From: Closterium sp. Naga37s-1
Taxonomy: Eukaryota > Streptophyta > Zygnematophyceae > Desmidiales > Closteriaceae
Length of the DNA stretch: 64,000 bases
Direction of reading: 5' to 3'
Assembly (NCBI GenBank): GCA_947471745.1
Contig: CANJKZ010000011.1
Location: 682,001 to 746,000 of the forward strand
In this document: positions 26,061 through 41,700 of the stretch, piece after piece
Layout of the letters: the number at the start of each line of letters is the position of its first letter
Numbering within the stretch: the stretch's first letter is position 1
Notes under the pieces: generated by a model
Databases searched by the model: none
Seen by the model: the letters and a program-made list of their open reading frames with translations, nothing else
What the model was told of the DNA's origin: nothing
Made by a program: the position numbers and the translations under genes

Positions 26061-28530
26061 TCATGATTAGCCACGCAGTCATTGATTAGCCACGCAGTCA
26101 TTGATTAGCCAGCAGTCATTGATTAGCACGCAGTCATTGATTAGCCACGCAGGTCATGATTAGCCCGCAGTCATTTGATTAGCCACGCAGAGTCATTGAT
26201 TAGCCACGCAGTCATGATTAGCCACGCAGGTCATTGATTAGCCACGCAGTCATTGATTAGCCACGCAGTCATTGATTAGCCACGCGGTCATGATTAGCCA
26301 CGCAGTCATTGATTAGCCACGCAGTCATTGATAGCCACGCAGGTCATTGATTAGCACGCATTCATTAATTAGCCACGGTCATTGATTAGCACGCAGTCAT
26401 TGATAGCACGCAGTCATTGATTAGCCACGCAGTTCATTGATTAGCCACGCAGTCATTGATTAGCCACGCAGTCATTGATTAGCCACGCAGTCATTGATTA
26501 GCCACGCAGTCATTGATTAGCCACGCAGTCATTGATTAGCCACGCATGTCATTGATTAGCCACGCAGTCATTGATTAGCCACGCAAGAGTCATTAATTAG
26601 CCACGCAAGGTCCTTGAATTACCGACAGCGAGTCATTGATTAGCCACGCAGTCATTGATTAGCCACGCAGTGATTGATTAGCCACGCAAGTTCCATTGAA
26701 TATCCACGCAGTGATTGATTAGCCACGCAGTCATTGATTAGCCACGCAGTCATTGATTAGCCACGCAGTCATTGATTAGCCACGCATTCATTGAATAGCC
26801 ACGGCAGGCAGTCATTGGATAGCCACGCAGTCATTGATTAGCCACGCAGTCCTTGATTAGCCGACGCAGTCATTGATTAGCCACGCAGTCACTGATTAGC
26901 CACGCAGTCATTGATTAGCCACGCAGTATTGATTAGCCACGCAGTCATTGATTAGCCACGCAGTCATTGTATTGCCACGCAGTCATTGATTAGCCACGCA
27001 GTCATTGATTAGCCACGCGGTCATTGATTAGCCACGCAGTCATTTGATTAGAAACGCGGTCATTGATTAGCCACGCAGTCATTGATTAGCCACGCAGTCA
27101 TTGATTAGCCACAGCAAGTCATTGATAGCCACGCAGTCATTGATTAGCCACGCAGTCATTGATTAGCCACGCAGTCATTGAATTAGCCACGAATTGATTA
27201 GCCACGCAGTCATTGATTAGCCACTGCAGTCATTGATTAGCCACGCAGTCATTGATTAGCCACGCAGTCATTGATTAGCCACGCAGTCATTGATTAGCCA
27301 CGCAGTCATTGATTAGCCACGCAGTCATTGATTAGCCACGCAGGTCATTGATTAGCCACGCAGTCATTGATTAGCCACGCAGTCATTGATTAGCCACGCA
27401 GTCATTGATTAGCCACGCAGTGATTGATTAGCCACGCAGTCATTGATTAGCCACGCAGTCATTGATTAGCCACGCAGTTCATTGATTAGCCACGCAGTCA
27501 TTGATTAGCCACGCAGTCATTGATTAGCCACGCAGTCATTGATTAGCCACGCAGTCATTGATTAGCCACGCAGTCATTGATTAGCCACGCAGATCATTGA
27601 TTAGCCACGCAGTCATTGATTAGCCACGCAGTCATTGATTAGCCACGCAGTGATTGATTAGCCACGCAGTCATTGATTAGCCACGCAGTCATTGATTAGC
27701 CACGCAGTCATTGATTAGCCACGCAGGTCATTGATTAGCCACGCAGTCATTGATTAGCCACGCAGTCATTGATTAGCCACGCAGTCATTGATTAGCCACG
27801 CAGTCATTGATTAGCCACGCAGTCATTGATTAGCACGCAGTCATTGATTAGACCACGCAGTCATTGATAGCCACGCAGTCATTGATTAGCCACGCAGTTC
27901 ATTGATTAGCCACGCAGTCATTGATTAGCCACGCAGTCATTGATTAGCCACGCAGTCATTGATTAGCCACGCAGTCATTGATTAGCCACGCAGTCATGAT
28001 TAGCCACGCAGTGATTGATTAGCCCACGCAGTCATTGATTAGCCACGCAGTCATTATTAGCCACGCAGTCATTGATTAGCCACGCAGTCATTGATTAGCA
28101 CGCAGTCATTGATTAGCCACGCAGTCATTGAATTAGCCACGCAGTCATTGATTAGCCACGCAGTCATGATTAGCCACGCAGTCATTGATTAGCCACGCAG
28201 TCATTGATTAGCCACGCAGTCATTGATTAGCCACGCAGTCATTGATTAGCCACGCAGGTCATTGATTAAGCCACGCAGTCATGATTAGCCACGCAGGTCA
28301 TTGATTAGCCACGCAGTCATTGATTAGCCACGCAGTCATTGATTAGCCACGCAGTCCATTGATTAGCCACGCAGTCATTGATTAGCCACGCAGGTCATTG
28401 ATTAGCACGCAGTCATTGATTAGCCACGCAGTCATTGATTAGCCACGCAGTGATTGATTAGCCACGCAGTCATTGATTAGCCACGCAGTCATTGATTAGC
28501 CACGCAGTCATTGATTAGCCACGCAGTCGC
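26060..28530. repeat. 19-bp satellite, indel-rich patch
   Basis: The same monomer, but with frequent single-base insertions and deletions (GCAGGTCATG, GCAGTTCATT, TTAGCACGC, TTAGCCCGCAG), especially 26,060-27,240 and 27,830-28,420. Substitution variants are rarer than in the neighbouring block. The pattern fits uncorrected long-read error better than biological drift (inference). Confidence 0.85.
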
Positions 28531-31500
28531 AGTCATTGATTAGCCACGCAGTCATTGATTAGCCACGCAGTCATTGATTAGCCACGCAGTCATTGATTAG
28601 CCACGCAGTCATTGATTAGCCACGCAGTCATTGATTAGCCACGCAGTCATTGATTAGCCACGCAGTCATTGATTAGCCACGCAGTCATTGATTAGCCACG
28701 CAGTCATTGATTAGCCACGCAGTCATTGATTAGCCACGCAGTCATTGATTAGCCACGCAGTCATTGATTAGCCACGCAGTCATTGATTAGCCACGCAGTC
28801 ATTGATTAGCCACGCAGTCATTGATTAGCCACGCAGTCATTGATTAGCCACGCAGTCATTGATTAGCCACGCAGTCATTGATTAGCCACGCAGTCATTGA
28901 TTAGCCACGCAGTCATTGATTAGCCACGCAGTCATTGATTAGCCACGCAGTCATTGATTAGCCACGCAGTCATTGATTAGCCACGCAGTCATTGATTAGC
29001 CACGCAGTCATTGATTAGCCACGCAGTCATTGATTAGCCACGCAGTCATTGATTAGCCACGCAGTCATTGATTAGCCACGCAGTCATTGATTAGCCACGC
29101 AGTCATTGATTAGCCACGCAGTCATTGATTAGCCACGCAGTCATTGATTAGCCACGCAGTCATTGATTAGCCACGCAGTCATTGATTAGCCACGCAGTCA
29201 TTGATTAGCCACGCAGTCATTGATTAGCCACGCAGTCATTGATTAGCCACGCAGTCATTGATTAGCCACGCAGTCATTGATTAGCCACGCAGTCATTGAT
29301 TAGCCACGCAGTCATTGATTAGCCACGCAGTCATTGATTAGCCACGCAGTCATTGATTAGCCACGCAGTCATTGATTAGCCACGCAGTCATTGATTAGCC
29401 ACGCAGTCATTGATTAGCCACGCAGTCATTGATTAGCCGCGGTCATTGATTAGCCACGCAGTCATTGATTAGCCACGCAGTCATTGATTAGCCACGCAGT
29501 CATTGATTAGCCACGCAGTCATTGATTAGCCACGCAGTCATTGATTAGCCACGCAGTCATTGATTAGCCACGCAGTCATTGATTAGCCACGCAGTCATTG
29601 ATTAGCCACGCAGTCATTGATTAGCCACGCAGTCATTGATTAGCCACGCAGTCATTGATTAGCCACGCAGTCATTGATTAGCCACGCAGTCATTGATTAG
29701 CCACGCAGTCATTGATTAGCCACGCAGTCATTGATTAGCCACGCAGTCATTGATTAGCCACGCAGTCATTGATTAGCCACGCAGTCATTGATTAGCCACG
29801 CAGTCATTGATTAGCCACGCAGTCATTGATTAGCCACGCAGTCATTGATTAGCCACGCAGTCATTGATTAGCCACGCAGTCATTGATTAGCCGCAGTCAT
29901 TGATTAGCCACGCAGTCATTGATTAGCCACGCAGTCATTGATTAGCCACGCAGTCATTGATTAGCCACGCAGTCATTGATTAGCCACGCAGTCATTGATT
30001 AGCCACGCAGTCATTGATTAGCCACGCAGTCATTGATTAGCCACGCAGTCATTGATTAGCCACGCAGTCATTGATTAGCCACGCAGTCATTGATTAGCCA
30101 CGCAGTCATTGATTAGCCACGCAGTCATTGATTAGCCACGCAGTCATTGATTAGCCACGCAGTCATTGATTAGCCACGCAGTCATTGATTAGCCGCAGTC
30201 ATTGATTAGCCACGCAGTCATTGATTAGCCACGCAGTCATTGATTAGCCACGCAGTCATTGATTAGCCACGCAGTCATTGATTAGCCACGCAGTCATTGA
30301 TTAGCCACGCAGTCATTGATTAGCCACGCAGTCATTGATTAGCCACGCAGTCATTGATTAGCCACGCAGTCATTGATTAGCCACGCAGTCATTGATTAGC
30401 CACGCAGTCATTGATTAGCCACGCAGTCATTGATTAGCCACGCAGTCATTGATTAGCCACGCAGTCATTGATTAGCCACGCAGTCATTGATTAGCCACGC
30501 AGTCATTGATTAGCCACGCAGTCATTGATTAGCCACGCAGTCATTGATTAGCCACGCAGTCATTGATTAGCCACGCAGTCATTGATTAGCCACGCAGTCA
30601 TTGATTAGCCACGCAGTCATTGATTAGCCACGCAGTCATTGATTAGCCACGCAGTCATTGATTAGCCACGCAGTCATTGATTAGCCACGCAGTCATTGAT
30701 TAGCCACGCAGTCATTGATTAGCCACGCAGTCATTGATTAGCCACGCAGTCATTGATTAGCCACGCGGTCATTGATTAGCCACGCAGTCATTGATTAGCC
30801 ACGCAGTCATTGATTAGCCACGCAGTCATTGATTAGCCACGCAGTCATTGATTAGCCACGCAGTCATTGATTAGCCACGCAGTCATTGATTAGCCACGCA
30901 GTCATTGATTAGCCACGCAGTCATTGATTAGCCACGCAGTCATTGATTAGCCACGCAGTCATTGATTAGCCACGCAGTCATTGATTAGCCACGCAGTCAT
31001 TGATTAGCCACGCAGTCATTGATTAGCCACGCAGTCATTGATTAGCCACGCAGTCATTGATTAGCCACGCAGTCATTGATTAGCCACGCAGTCATTGATT
31101 AGCCACGCAGTCATTGATTAGCCACGCAGTCATTGATTAGCCACGCAGTCATTGATTAGCCACGCAGTCATTGATTAGCCACGCAGTCATTGATTAGCCA
31201 CGCAGTCATTGATTAGCCACGCAGTCATTGATTAGCCACGCAGTCATTGATTAGCCACGCAGTGATTGATTAGCCACGCAGTCATTGATTAGCCACGCAG
31301 TCATTGATTAGCCACGCAGTCATTGATTAGCCACGCAGTCATTGATTAGCCACGCAGTCATTGATTAGCCACGCAGTCATTGATTAGCCACGCAGTCATT
31401 GATTAGCCACGCAGTCATTGATTAGCCACGCAGTCATTGATTAGCCACGCAGTCATTGATTAGCCACGCAGTCATTGATTAGCCACGCAGTCATTGATTA

Positions 31501-31960
31501 GCCGCAGTCATTGATTAGCCACGCAGTCATTGATTAGCCACGCAGTCATTGATTAGCCACGCAGTCATTGATTAGCCACGCAGTCATTGATTAGCCACGC
31601 AGTCATTGATTAGCCACGCAGTCATTGATTAGCCACGCAGTCATTGATTAGCCACGCAGTCATTGATTAGCCACGCAGTCATTGATTAGCCACGCAGTCA
31701 TTGATTAGCCACGCAGTCATTGATTAGCCACGCAGTCATTGATTAGCCACGCAGTCATTGATTAGCCACGCAGTCATTGATTAGCCACGCAGTCATTGAT
31801 TAGCCACGCAGTCATTGATTAGCCACGCAGTCATTGATTAGCCACGCAGTCATTGATTAGCCACGCAGTCATTGATTAGCCACGCAGTCATTGATTAGCC
31901 ACGCAGTCATTGATTAGCCACGCAGTCATTGATTAGCCACGCAGTCATTGATTAGCCACG
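28530..31960. repeat. 19-bp satellite, near-homogeneous core
   Basis: About 180 consecutive monomers nearly all identical to the consensus, with only isolated exceptions such as a GCGG form at 29438, 17-bp forms (29893, 30195, 31503) and one GTGATT at 31263. It is either a recent expansion or an assembly-smoothed stretch. Confidence 0.93.
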
Positions 31961-32760
31961 CAAGTATTGATTAGCCACGCAGTCATTGATTAGGCACGCA
32001 GTCATTGATTAGCCACGCAGTCATTGATTAGGCCACGCAGTCATTGATTAGCCACGCATCATTGATTAGCCACGCAGTCATTGATTAGCCACGCAGGTCA
32101 TTGATTAGCCACGCAGTCTATGATTAGCACGCAGTCATTGATTAGCCACGCAGCATTGATTCGTCCGCCAGTCATTGATTAGCACGCAGTCATTGTTTAG
32201 CCACGCAGTCATTGATTAGCCACGCAGTCATTGATTAGCCCGCAGTCATTGATTAGCCACGCAGTCATTGATTAGCCACGCAGTCATTGATTAGCCGCTG
32301 GTCATTGATTAGCCACGCAGTCATTGATTAGCCACGCAGTGATTGATTAGCCACGCAGTCATTGATTAGCCACGCAGATCATTGATTAGCACGCCGGTCA
32401 TTGATTAGCCACGCAGTGATTGATTAGCCACGCAGTCATTGATTAGCCACGCAGTCATGATTAGCCACGCAGTCATTGATTAGCCACGCAGGTGATTGAT
32501 TAGCCACGCAGTGCATTGCTTAGCCACGCAGTCATTGATTAGCCACGCAGTCATTGATTAGCCACGCAGTCATTGATTAGCCACGCAGTCATTGATTAGC
32601 CACGCAGTCATTGATTAGCCACGCAGTCATTGATTATCCACGCAGTCATTGATTAGCACGCAGTATTGATTAGCCACGCAGTCATGATTAGCCAGCAGGC
32701 ATTGATTAGCCACGCAGTCAATTGATTAGCCACGCAGCATTGATTAGCCACGCAGTCATT
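31960..32760. repeat. 19-bp satellite, second indel-rich patch
   Basis: Short section again full of one-base indels (CGCAAGTATT, GGCCACGC, CGCATCATT, GATTCGTCCGCC). It is bounded on both sides by almost perfect monomers, which makes a local sequencing or polishing gap likely. Confidence 0.85.
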
Positions 32761-35700
32761 GATTAGCCACGCAGTCATTGATTAGCCACGCAGTCATTGA
32801 TTAGCCACGCAGTCATTGATTAGCCACGCAGTCATTGATTAGCCACGCAGTCATTGATTAGCCACGCAGTCATTGATTAGCCGCAGTCATTGATTAGCCA
32901 CGCAGTCATTGATTAGCCACGCAGTCATTGATTAGCCACGCAGTCATTGATTAGCCACGCAGTCATTGATTAGCCACGCAGTCATTGATTAGCCACGCAG
33001 TCATTGATTAGCCACGCAGTCATTGATTAGCCACGCAGTCATTGATTAGCCACGCAGTCATTGATTAGCCACGCAGTCATTGATTAGCCACGCAGTCATT
33101 GATTAGCCACGCAGTCATTGATTAGCCACGCAGTCATTGATTAGCCACGCAGTCATTGATTAGCCACGCAGTCATTGATTAGCCACGCAGTCATTGATTA
33201 GCCACGCAGTCATTGATTAGCCACGCAGTCATTGATTAGCCACGCAGTCATTGATTAGCCACGCAGTCATTGATTAGCCACGCAGTCATTGATTAGCCAC
33301 GCAGTCATTGATTAGCCACGCAGTCATTGATTAGCCACGCAGTCATTGATTAGCCACGCAGTCATTGATTAGCCACGCAGTCATTGATTAGCCACGCAGT
33401 CATTGATTAGCCACGCAGTCATTGATTAGCCACGCAGTCATTGATTAGCCACGCAGTCATTGATTAGCCACGCAGTCATTGATTAGCCACGCAGTCATTG
33501 ATTAGCCACGCAGTCATTGATTAGCCACGCAGTCATTGATTAGCCACGCAGTGATTGATTAGCCACGCAGTCATTGATTAGCCACGCAGTCATTGATTAG
33601 CCACGCAGTCATTGATTAGCCACGCAGTCATTGATTAGCCACGCAGTCATTGATTAGCCACGCAGTCATTGATTAGAAACGCGGTCATTGATTAGCCACG
33701 CAGTCATTGATTAGCCACGCAGTCATTGATTAGCCACGCAGTCATTGATTAGCCACGCAGTCATTGATTAGCCACGCAGTCATTGATTAGCCACGCAGTC
33801 ATTGATTAGCCACGCAGTCATTGATTAGCCACGCAGTCATTGATTAGCCACGCAGTCATTGATTAGCCACGCAGTCATTGATTAGCCACGCAGTCATTGA
33901 TTAGCCACGCAGTCATTGATTAGCCACGCAGTCATTGATTAGCCACGCAGTCATTGATTAGCCACGCAGTCATTGATTAGCCACGCAGTCATTGATTAGC
34001 CACGCAGTCATTGATTAGCCACGCAGTCATTGATTAGCCACGCAGTCATTGATTAGCCACGCAGTCATTGATTAGCCACGCAGTCATTGATTAGCCACGC
34101 AGTCATTGATTAGCCACGCAGTCATTGATTAGCCACGCAGTCATTGATTAGCCACGCAGTCATTGATTAGCCACGCAGTCATTGATTAGCCACGCAGTCA
34201 TTGATTAGCCACGCAGTCATTGATTAGCCACGCAGTCATTGATTAGCCACGCAGTCATTGATTAGCCACGCAGTCATTGATTAGCCACGCAGTCATTGAT
34301 TAGCCACGCAGTCATTGATTAGCCACGCAGTCATTGATTAGCCACGCAGTCATTGATTAGCCACGCAGTCATTGATTAGCCACGCAGTCATTGATTAGCC
34401 ACGCAGTCATTGATTAGCCACGCAGTCATTGATTAGCCACGCAGTCATTGATTAGCCACGCAGTCATTGATTAGCCACGCAGTCATTGATTAGCCACGCA
34501 GTCATTGATTAGCCACGCAGTCATTGATTAGCCACGCAGTCATTGATTAGCCACGCAGTCATTGATTAGCCACGCAGTCATTGATTAGCCACGCAGTCAT
34601 TGATTAGCCACGCAGTCATTGATTAGCCACGCAGTCATTGATTAGCCACGCAGTCATTGATTAGCCACGCAGTCATTGATTAGCCACGCAGTCATTGATT
34701 AGCCACGCAGTCATTGATTAGCCACGCAGTCATTGATTAGCCACGCAGTCATTGATTAGCCACGCAGTCATTGATTAGCCACGCAGTCATTGATTAGCCA
34801 CGCAGTCATTGATTAGCCACGCAGTCATTGATTAGCCACGCAGTCATTGATTAGCCACGCAGTCATTGATTAGCCACGCAGTCATTGATTAGCCACGCAG
34901 TCATTGATTAGCCACGCAGTCATTGATTAGCCACGCAGTCATTGATTAGCCACGCAGTCATTGATTAGCCACGCAGTCATTGATTAGCCACGCAGTCATT
35001 GATTAGCCACGCAGTCATTGATTAGCCACGCAGTCATTGATTAGCCACGCAGTCATTGATTAGCCACGCAGTCATTGATTAGCCACGCAGTCATTGATTA
35101 GCCACGCAGTCATTGATTAGCCACGCAGTCATTGATTAGCCACGCAGTCATTGATTAGCCACGCAGTCATTGATTAGCCACGCAGTCATTGATTAGCCAC
35201 GCAGTCATTGATTAGCCACGCAGTCATTGATTAGCCACGCAGTCATTGATTAGCCACGCAGTCATTGATTAGCCACGCAGTCATTGATTAGCCACGCAGT
35301 CATTGATTAGCCACGCAGTCATTGATTAGCCACGCAGTCATTGATTAGCCACGCAGTCATTGATTAGCCACGCAGTCATTGATTAGCCACGCAGTCATTG
35401 ATTAGCCACGCAGTCATTGATTAGCCACGCAGTCATTGATTAGCCACGCAGTCATTGATTAGCCACGCAGTCATTGATTAGCCACGCAGTCATTGATTAG
35501 CCACGCAGTCATTGATTAGCCGCAGTCATTGATTAGCCGCAGTCATTGATTAGCCACGCAGTCATTGATTAGCCACGCAGTCATTGATTAGCCACGCAGT
35601 CATTGATTAGCCACGCAGTCATTGATTAGTCACGCAGTCATTGATTAGCCACGCAGTCATTGATTAGCCGCAGTCATTGATTAGCCACGCAGTCATTGAT

Positions 35701-38700
35701 TAGCCGCAGTCATTGATTAGCCACGCAGTCATTGATTAGCCACGCGGTCATTGATTAGCCACGCGGTCATTGATTAGCCACGCAGTGATTGATCAGCCAC
35801 GCAGTGATTGATTAGCCACGCAGTCATGGATTAGCCACGCAGTCATTGATTAGCCACGCAGTGATTGATTAGCCACGCAGTGATTGATTAGCCACGCAGT
35901 CATTGATTAGCCACGCAGTCATTGATTAGCCACGCAGTCATTGATTAGCCACGCAGTCATTGATTAGCCACGCAGTCATTGATTAGCCACGCAGTCATTG
36001 ATTAGCCACGCAGTCATTGATTAGCCACGCAGTCATTGATTAGCCACGCAGTCATTGATTAGCCACGCAGTCATTGATTAGCCACGCAGTCATTGATTAG
36101 CCACGCAGTCATTGATTAGCCACGCAGTCATTGATTAGCCACGCAGTCATTGATTAGCCGCAGTCATTGATTAGCCGCAGTCATTGATTAGCCACGCAGT
36201 CATTGATTAGCCACGCAGTCATTGATTAGCCACGCAGTCATTGATTAGCCACGCAGTCATTGATTAGCCACGCAGTCATTGATTAGCCACGCAGTCATTG
36301 ATTAGCCGCAGTCATTGATTAGCCACGCAGTCATTGATTAGCCGCAGTCATTGATTAGCCACGCAGTCATTGATTAGCCACGCAGTCATTGATTAGCCAC
36401 GCAGTCATTGATTAGCCACGCAGTCATTGATTAGCCACGCAGTCATTGATTAGCCACGCAGTCATTGATTAGCCACGCAGTCATTGATTAGCCACGCAGT
36501 GATTGATTAGCCACGCAGTGATTGATTAGCCACGCAGTCATTGATTAGCCACGCAGTGATTGATTAGCCACGCAGTCATTGATTAGCCACGCAGTCATTG
36601 ATTAGCCACGCAGTCATTGATTAGCCACGCAGTTATTGATTAGCCACGCAGTCATTGATTAGCCACGCAGTCATTGATTAGCCACGCAGTCATTGATTAG
36701 CCACGCAGTCATTGATTAGCCACGCAGTCATTGATTAGCCACGCAGTCATTGATTAGCCACGCAGTCATTGATTAGCCACGCAGTCATTGATTAGCCACG
36801 CAGTCATTGATTAGCCACGCAGTCATTGATTAGCCACGCAGTCATTGATTAGCCACGCAGTCATTGATTAGCCACGCAGTCATTGATTAGCCACGCAGTC
36901 ATTGATTAGACGCAGTCATTGATTAGCCACGCAGTCATTGATTAGCCACGCAGTCATTGATTAGCCACGCAGTCATTGATTAGCCACGCAGTCATTGATT
37001 AGCCACGCAGTCATTGATTAGCCACGCAGTCATTGATTAGCCACGCAGTCATTGATTAGCCACGCAGTCATTGATTAGCCGCAGTCATTGATTAGCCACA
37101 GTCATTGATTAGCCACGCAGTCATTGATTAGCCACGCAGTCATTGATTAGCCACGCAGTCATTGATTAGCCACGCAGTCATTGATTAGCCACGCAGTCAT
37201 TGATTAGCCACGCAGTCATTGATTAGCCACGCAGTCATTGATTAGCCACGCAGTCATTGATTAGCCACGCAGTCATTGATTAGCCGCAGTCATTGATTAG
37301 CCACGCAGTCATTGATTAGCCACGCAGTCATTGATTAGCCGCAGTCATTGATTAGCCACGCAGTCATTGATTAGCCACGCAGTCATTGATTAGCCACGCA
37401 GTCATTGATTAGCCACGCAGTCATTGATTAGCCACGCAGTCATTGATTAGCCACGCAGTCATTGATTAGCCACGCAGTCATTGATTAGCCACGCAGTCAT
37501 TGATTAGCCACGCAGTCATTGATTAGCCACGCAGTCATTGATTAGCCACGCAGTCATTGATTAGCCACGCAGTCATTGATTAGCCACGCAGTCATTGATT
37601 AGCCACGCAGTCATTGATTAGCCACGCAGTCATTGATTAGCCACGCAGTCATTGATTAGCCACGCAGTCATTGATTAGCCACGCAGTCATTGATTAGCCA
37701 CGCAGTCATTGATTAGCCACGCAGTCATTGATTAGCCACGCAGTCATTGATTAGCCACGCAGTCATTGATTAGCCACGCAGTCATTGATTAGCCACGCAG
37801 TCATTGATTAGCCACGCAGTCATTGATTAGCCACGCAGTCATTGATTAGCCACGCAGTCATTGATTAGCCACGCAGTCATTGATTAGCCACGCAGTCATT
37901 GATTAGCCACGCAGTCATTGATTAGCCACGCAGTCATTGATTAGCCACGCAGTCATTGATTAGCCACGCAGTCATTGATTAGCCACGCAGTCATTGATTA
38001 GCCACGCAGTCATTGATTAGCCACGCAGTCATTGATTAGCCACGCAGTCATTGATTAGCCACGCAGTCATTGATTAGCCACGCAGTCATTGATTAGCCAC
38101 GCAGTCATTGATTAGCCACGCAGTCATTGATTAGCCACGCAGTCATTGATTAGCCACGCAGTCATTGATTAGCCACGCAGTCATTGATTAGCCACGCAGT
38201 CATTGATTAGCCACGCAGTCATTGATTAGCCACGCAGTCATTGATTAGCCACGCAGTCATTGATTAGCCACGCAGTCATTGATTAGCCACGCAGTCATTG
38301 ATTAGCCACGCAGTCATTGATTAGCCACGCAGTCATTGATTAGCCACGCAGTCATTGATTAGCCACGCAGTCATTGATTAGCCACGCAGTCATTGATTAG
38401 CCACGCAGTCATTGATTAGCCACGCAGTCATTGATTAGCCACGCAGTCATTGATTAGCCACGCAGTCATTGATTAGCCGCAGTCATTGATTAGCCGCAGT
38501 CATTGATTAGCCACGCAGTCATTGATTAGCCACGCAGTCATTGATTAGCCACGCAGTCATTGATTAGCCACGCAGTCATTGATTAGCCACGCAGTCATTG
38601 ATTAGCCACGCAGTCATTGATTAGCCGCAGTCATTGATTAGCCACGCAGTCATTGATTAGCCGCAGTCATTGATTAGCCACGCAGTCATTGATTAGCCAC

Positions 38701-41700
38701 GCAGTCATTGATTAGCCACGCAGTCATTGATTAGCCACGCAGTCATTGATTAGCCACGCAGTCATTGATTAGCCACGCAGTCATTGATTAGCCACGCAGT
38801 CATTGATTAGCCACGCAGTCATTGATTAGCCACGCAGTCATTGATTAGCCACGCAGTCATTGATTAGCCACGCAGTCATTGATTAGCCACGCAGTCATTG
38901 ATTAGCCACGCAGTCATTGATTAGCCACGCAGTCATTGATTAGCCACGCAGTCATTGATTAGCCACGCAGTCATTGATTAGCCACGCAGTCATTGATTAG
39001 CCACGCAGTCATTGATTAGCCACGCAGTCATTGATTAGCCACGCAGTCATTGATTAGCCACGCAGTCATTGATTAGCCACGCAGTCATTGATTAGCCACG
39101 CAGTCATTGATTAGCCGCAGTCATTGATTAGCCGCAGTCATTGATTAGCCACGCAGTCATTGATTAGCCACGCAGTCATTGATTAGCCACGCAGTCATTG
39201 ATTAGCCACGCAGTCATTGATTAGCCACGCAGTCATTGATTAGCCACGCAGTCATTGATTAGCCGCAGTCATTGATTAGCCACGCAGTCATTGATTAGCC
39301 GCAGTCATTGATTAGCCACGCAGTCATTGATTAGCCACGCAGTCATTGATTAGCCACGCAGTCATTGATTAGCCACGCAGTCATTGATTAGCCACGCAGT
39401 CATTGATTAGCCACGCAGTCATTGATTAGCCACGCAGTCATTGATTAGCCACGCAGTCATTGATTAGCCACGCAGTCATTGATTAGCCACGCAGTCATTG
39501 ATTAGCCACGCAGTCATTGATTAGCCACGCAGTCATTGATTAGCCACGCAGTCATTGATTAGCCACGCAGTCATTGATTAGCCACGCAGTCATTGATTAG
39601 CCACGCAGTCATTGATTAGCCACGCAGTCATTGATTAGCCACGCAGTCATTGATTAGCCACGCAGTCATTGATTAGCCACGCAGTCATTGATTAGCCACG
39701 CAGTCATTGATTAGCCACGCAGTCATTGATTAGCCACGCAGTCATTGATTAGCCACGCAGTCATTGATTAGCCACGCAGTCATTGATTAGCCACGCAGTC
39801 ATTGATTAGCCACGCAGTCATTGATTAGCCACGCAGTCATTGATTAGCCACGCAGTCATTGATTAGCCACGCAGTCATTGATTAGCCACGCAGTCATTGA
39901 TTAGCCACGCAGTCATTGATTAGCCACGCAGTCATTGATTAGCCACGCAGTCATTGATTAGACACGCAGTCATTGATTAGCCACGCAGTCATTGATTAGC
40001 CACGCAGTCATTGATTAGCCACGCAGTCATTGATTAGCCGCAGTCATTGATTAGCCACAGTCATTGATTAGCCACGCAGTCATTGATTAGCCACGCAGTC
40101 ATTGATTAGCCACGCAGTCATTGATTAGCCACGCAGTCATTGATTAGCCACGCAGTCATTGATTAGCCACGCAGTCATTGATTAGCCACGCAGTCATTGA
40201 TTAGCCACGCAGTCATTGATTAGCCACGCAGTCATTGATTAGCCACGCAGTCATTGATTAGCCACGCAGTCATTGATTAGCCACGCAGTCATTGATTAGC
40301 CACGCAGTCATTGATTAGCCACGCAGTCATTGATTAGCCACGCAGTCATTGATTAGCCACGCAGTCATTGATTAGCCACGCAGTCATTGATTAGCCACGC
40401 AGTCATTGATTAGCCACGCAGTCATTGATTAGCCACGCAGTCATTGATTAGCCACGCAGTCATTGATTAGCCACGCAGTCATTGATTAGCCACGCAGTCA
40501 TTGATTAGCCACGCAGTCATTGATTAGCCACGCAGTCATTGATTAGCCACGCAGTCATTGATTAGCCACGCAGTCATTGATTAGCCACGCAGTCATTGAT
40601 TAGCCACGCAGTCATTGATTAGCCACGCAGTCATTGATTAGCCACGCAGTCATTGATTAGCCACGCAGTCATTGATTAGCCACGCAGTCATTGATTAGCC
40701 ACGCAGTCATTGATTAGCCACGCAGTCATTGATTAGCCACGCAGTCATTGATTAGCCACGCAGTCATTGATTAGCCACGCAGTCATTGATTAGCCACGCA
40801 GTCATTGATTAGCCACGCAGTCATTGATTAGCCACGCAGTCATTGATTAGCCACGCAGTCATTGATTAGCCACGCAGTCATTGATTAGCCACGCAGTCAT
40901 TGATTAGCCACGCAGTCATTGATTAGCCACGCAGTCATTGATTAGCCACGCAGTCATTGATTAGCCACGCAGTCATTGATTAGCCACGCAGTCATTGATT
41001 AGCCACGCAGTCATTGATTAGCCACGCAGTCATTGATTAGCCACGCAGTCATTGATTAGCCACGCAGTCATTGATTAGCCACGCAGTCATTGATTAGCCA
41101 CGCAGTCATTGATTAGCCACGCAGTCATTGATTAGCCACGCAGTCATTGATTAGCCACGCAGTCAGTTTGATTAGCCACGCAGTCATTGATTAGCCACGC
41201 AGTCATTGATTAGCCACGCAGTCATTGATTAGCCACGCAGTCATTGATTAGCCACGCAGTCATTGATTAGCCACGCAGTCATTGATTAGCCGCAGTCATT
41301 GATTAGCCACGCAGTCATTGATTAGCCACGCAGTCATTGATTAGCCGCAGTCATTGATTAGCCACGCAGTCATTGATTAGCCGCAGTCATTGATTAGCCA
41401 CAGTCATTGATTAGCCACGCAGTCATTGATTAGCCACGCAGTCATTGATTAGCCACGCAGTCATTGATTAGCCACGCAGTCATTGATTAGCCGCAGTCAT
41501 TGATTAGCCACGCAGTCATTGATTAGCCACGCAGTCATTGATTAGCCACGCAGTCATTGATTAGCCACGCAGTCATTGATTAGCCACGCAGTCATTGATT
41601 AGCCGCAGTCATTGATTAGCCACGCAGTCATTGATTAGCCACGCAGTCATTGATTAGCCACGCAGTCATTGATTAGCCACGCAGTCATTGATTAGCCACG

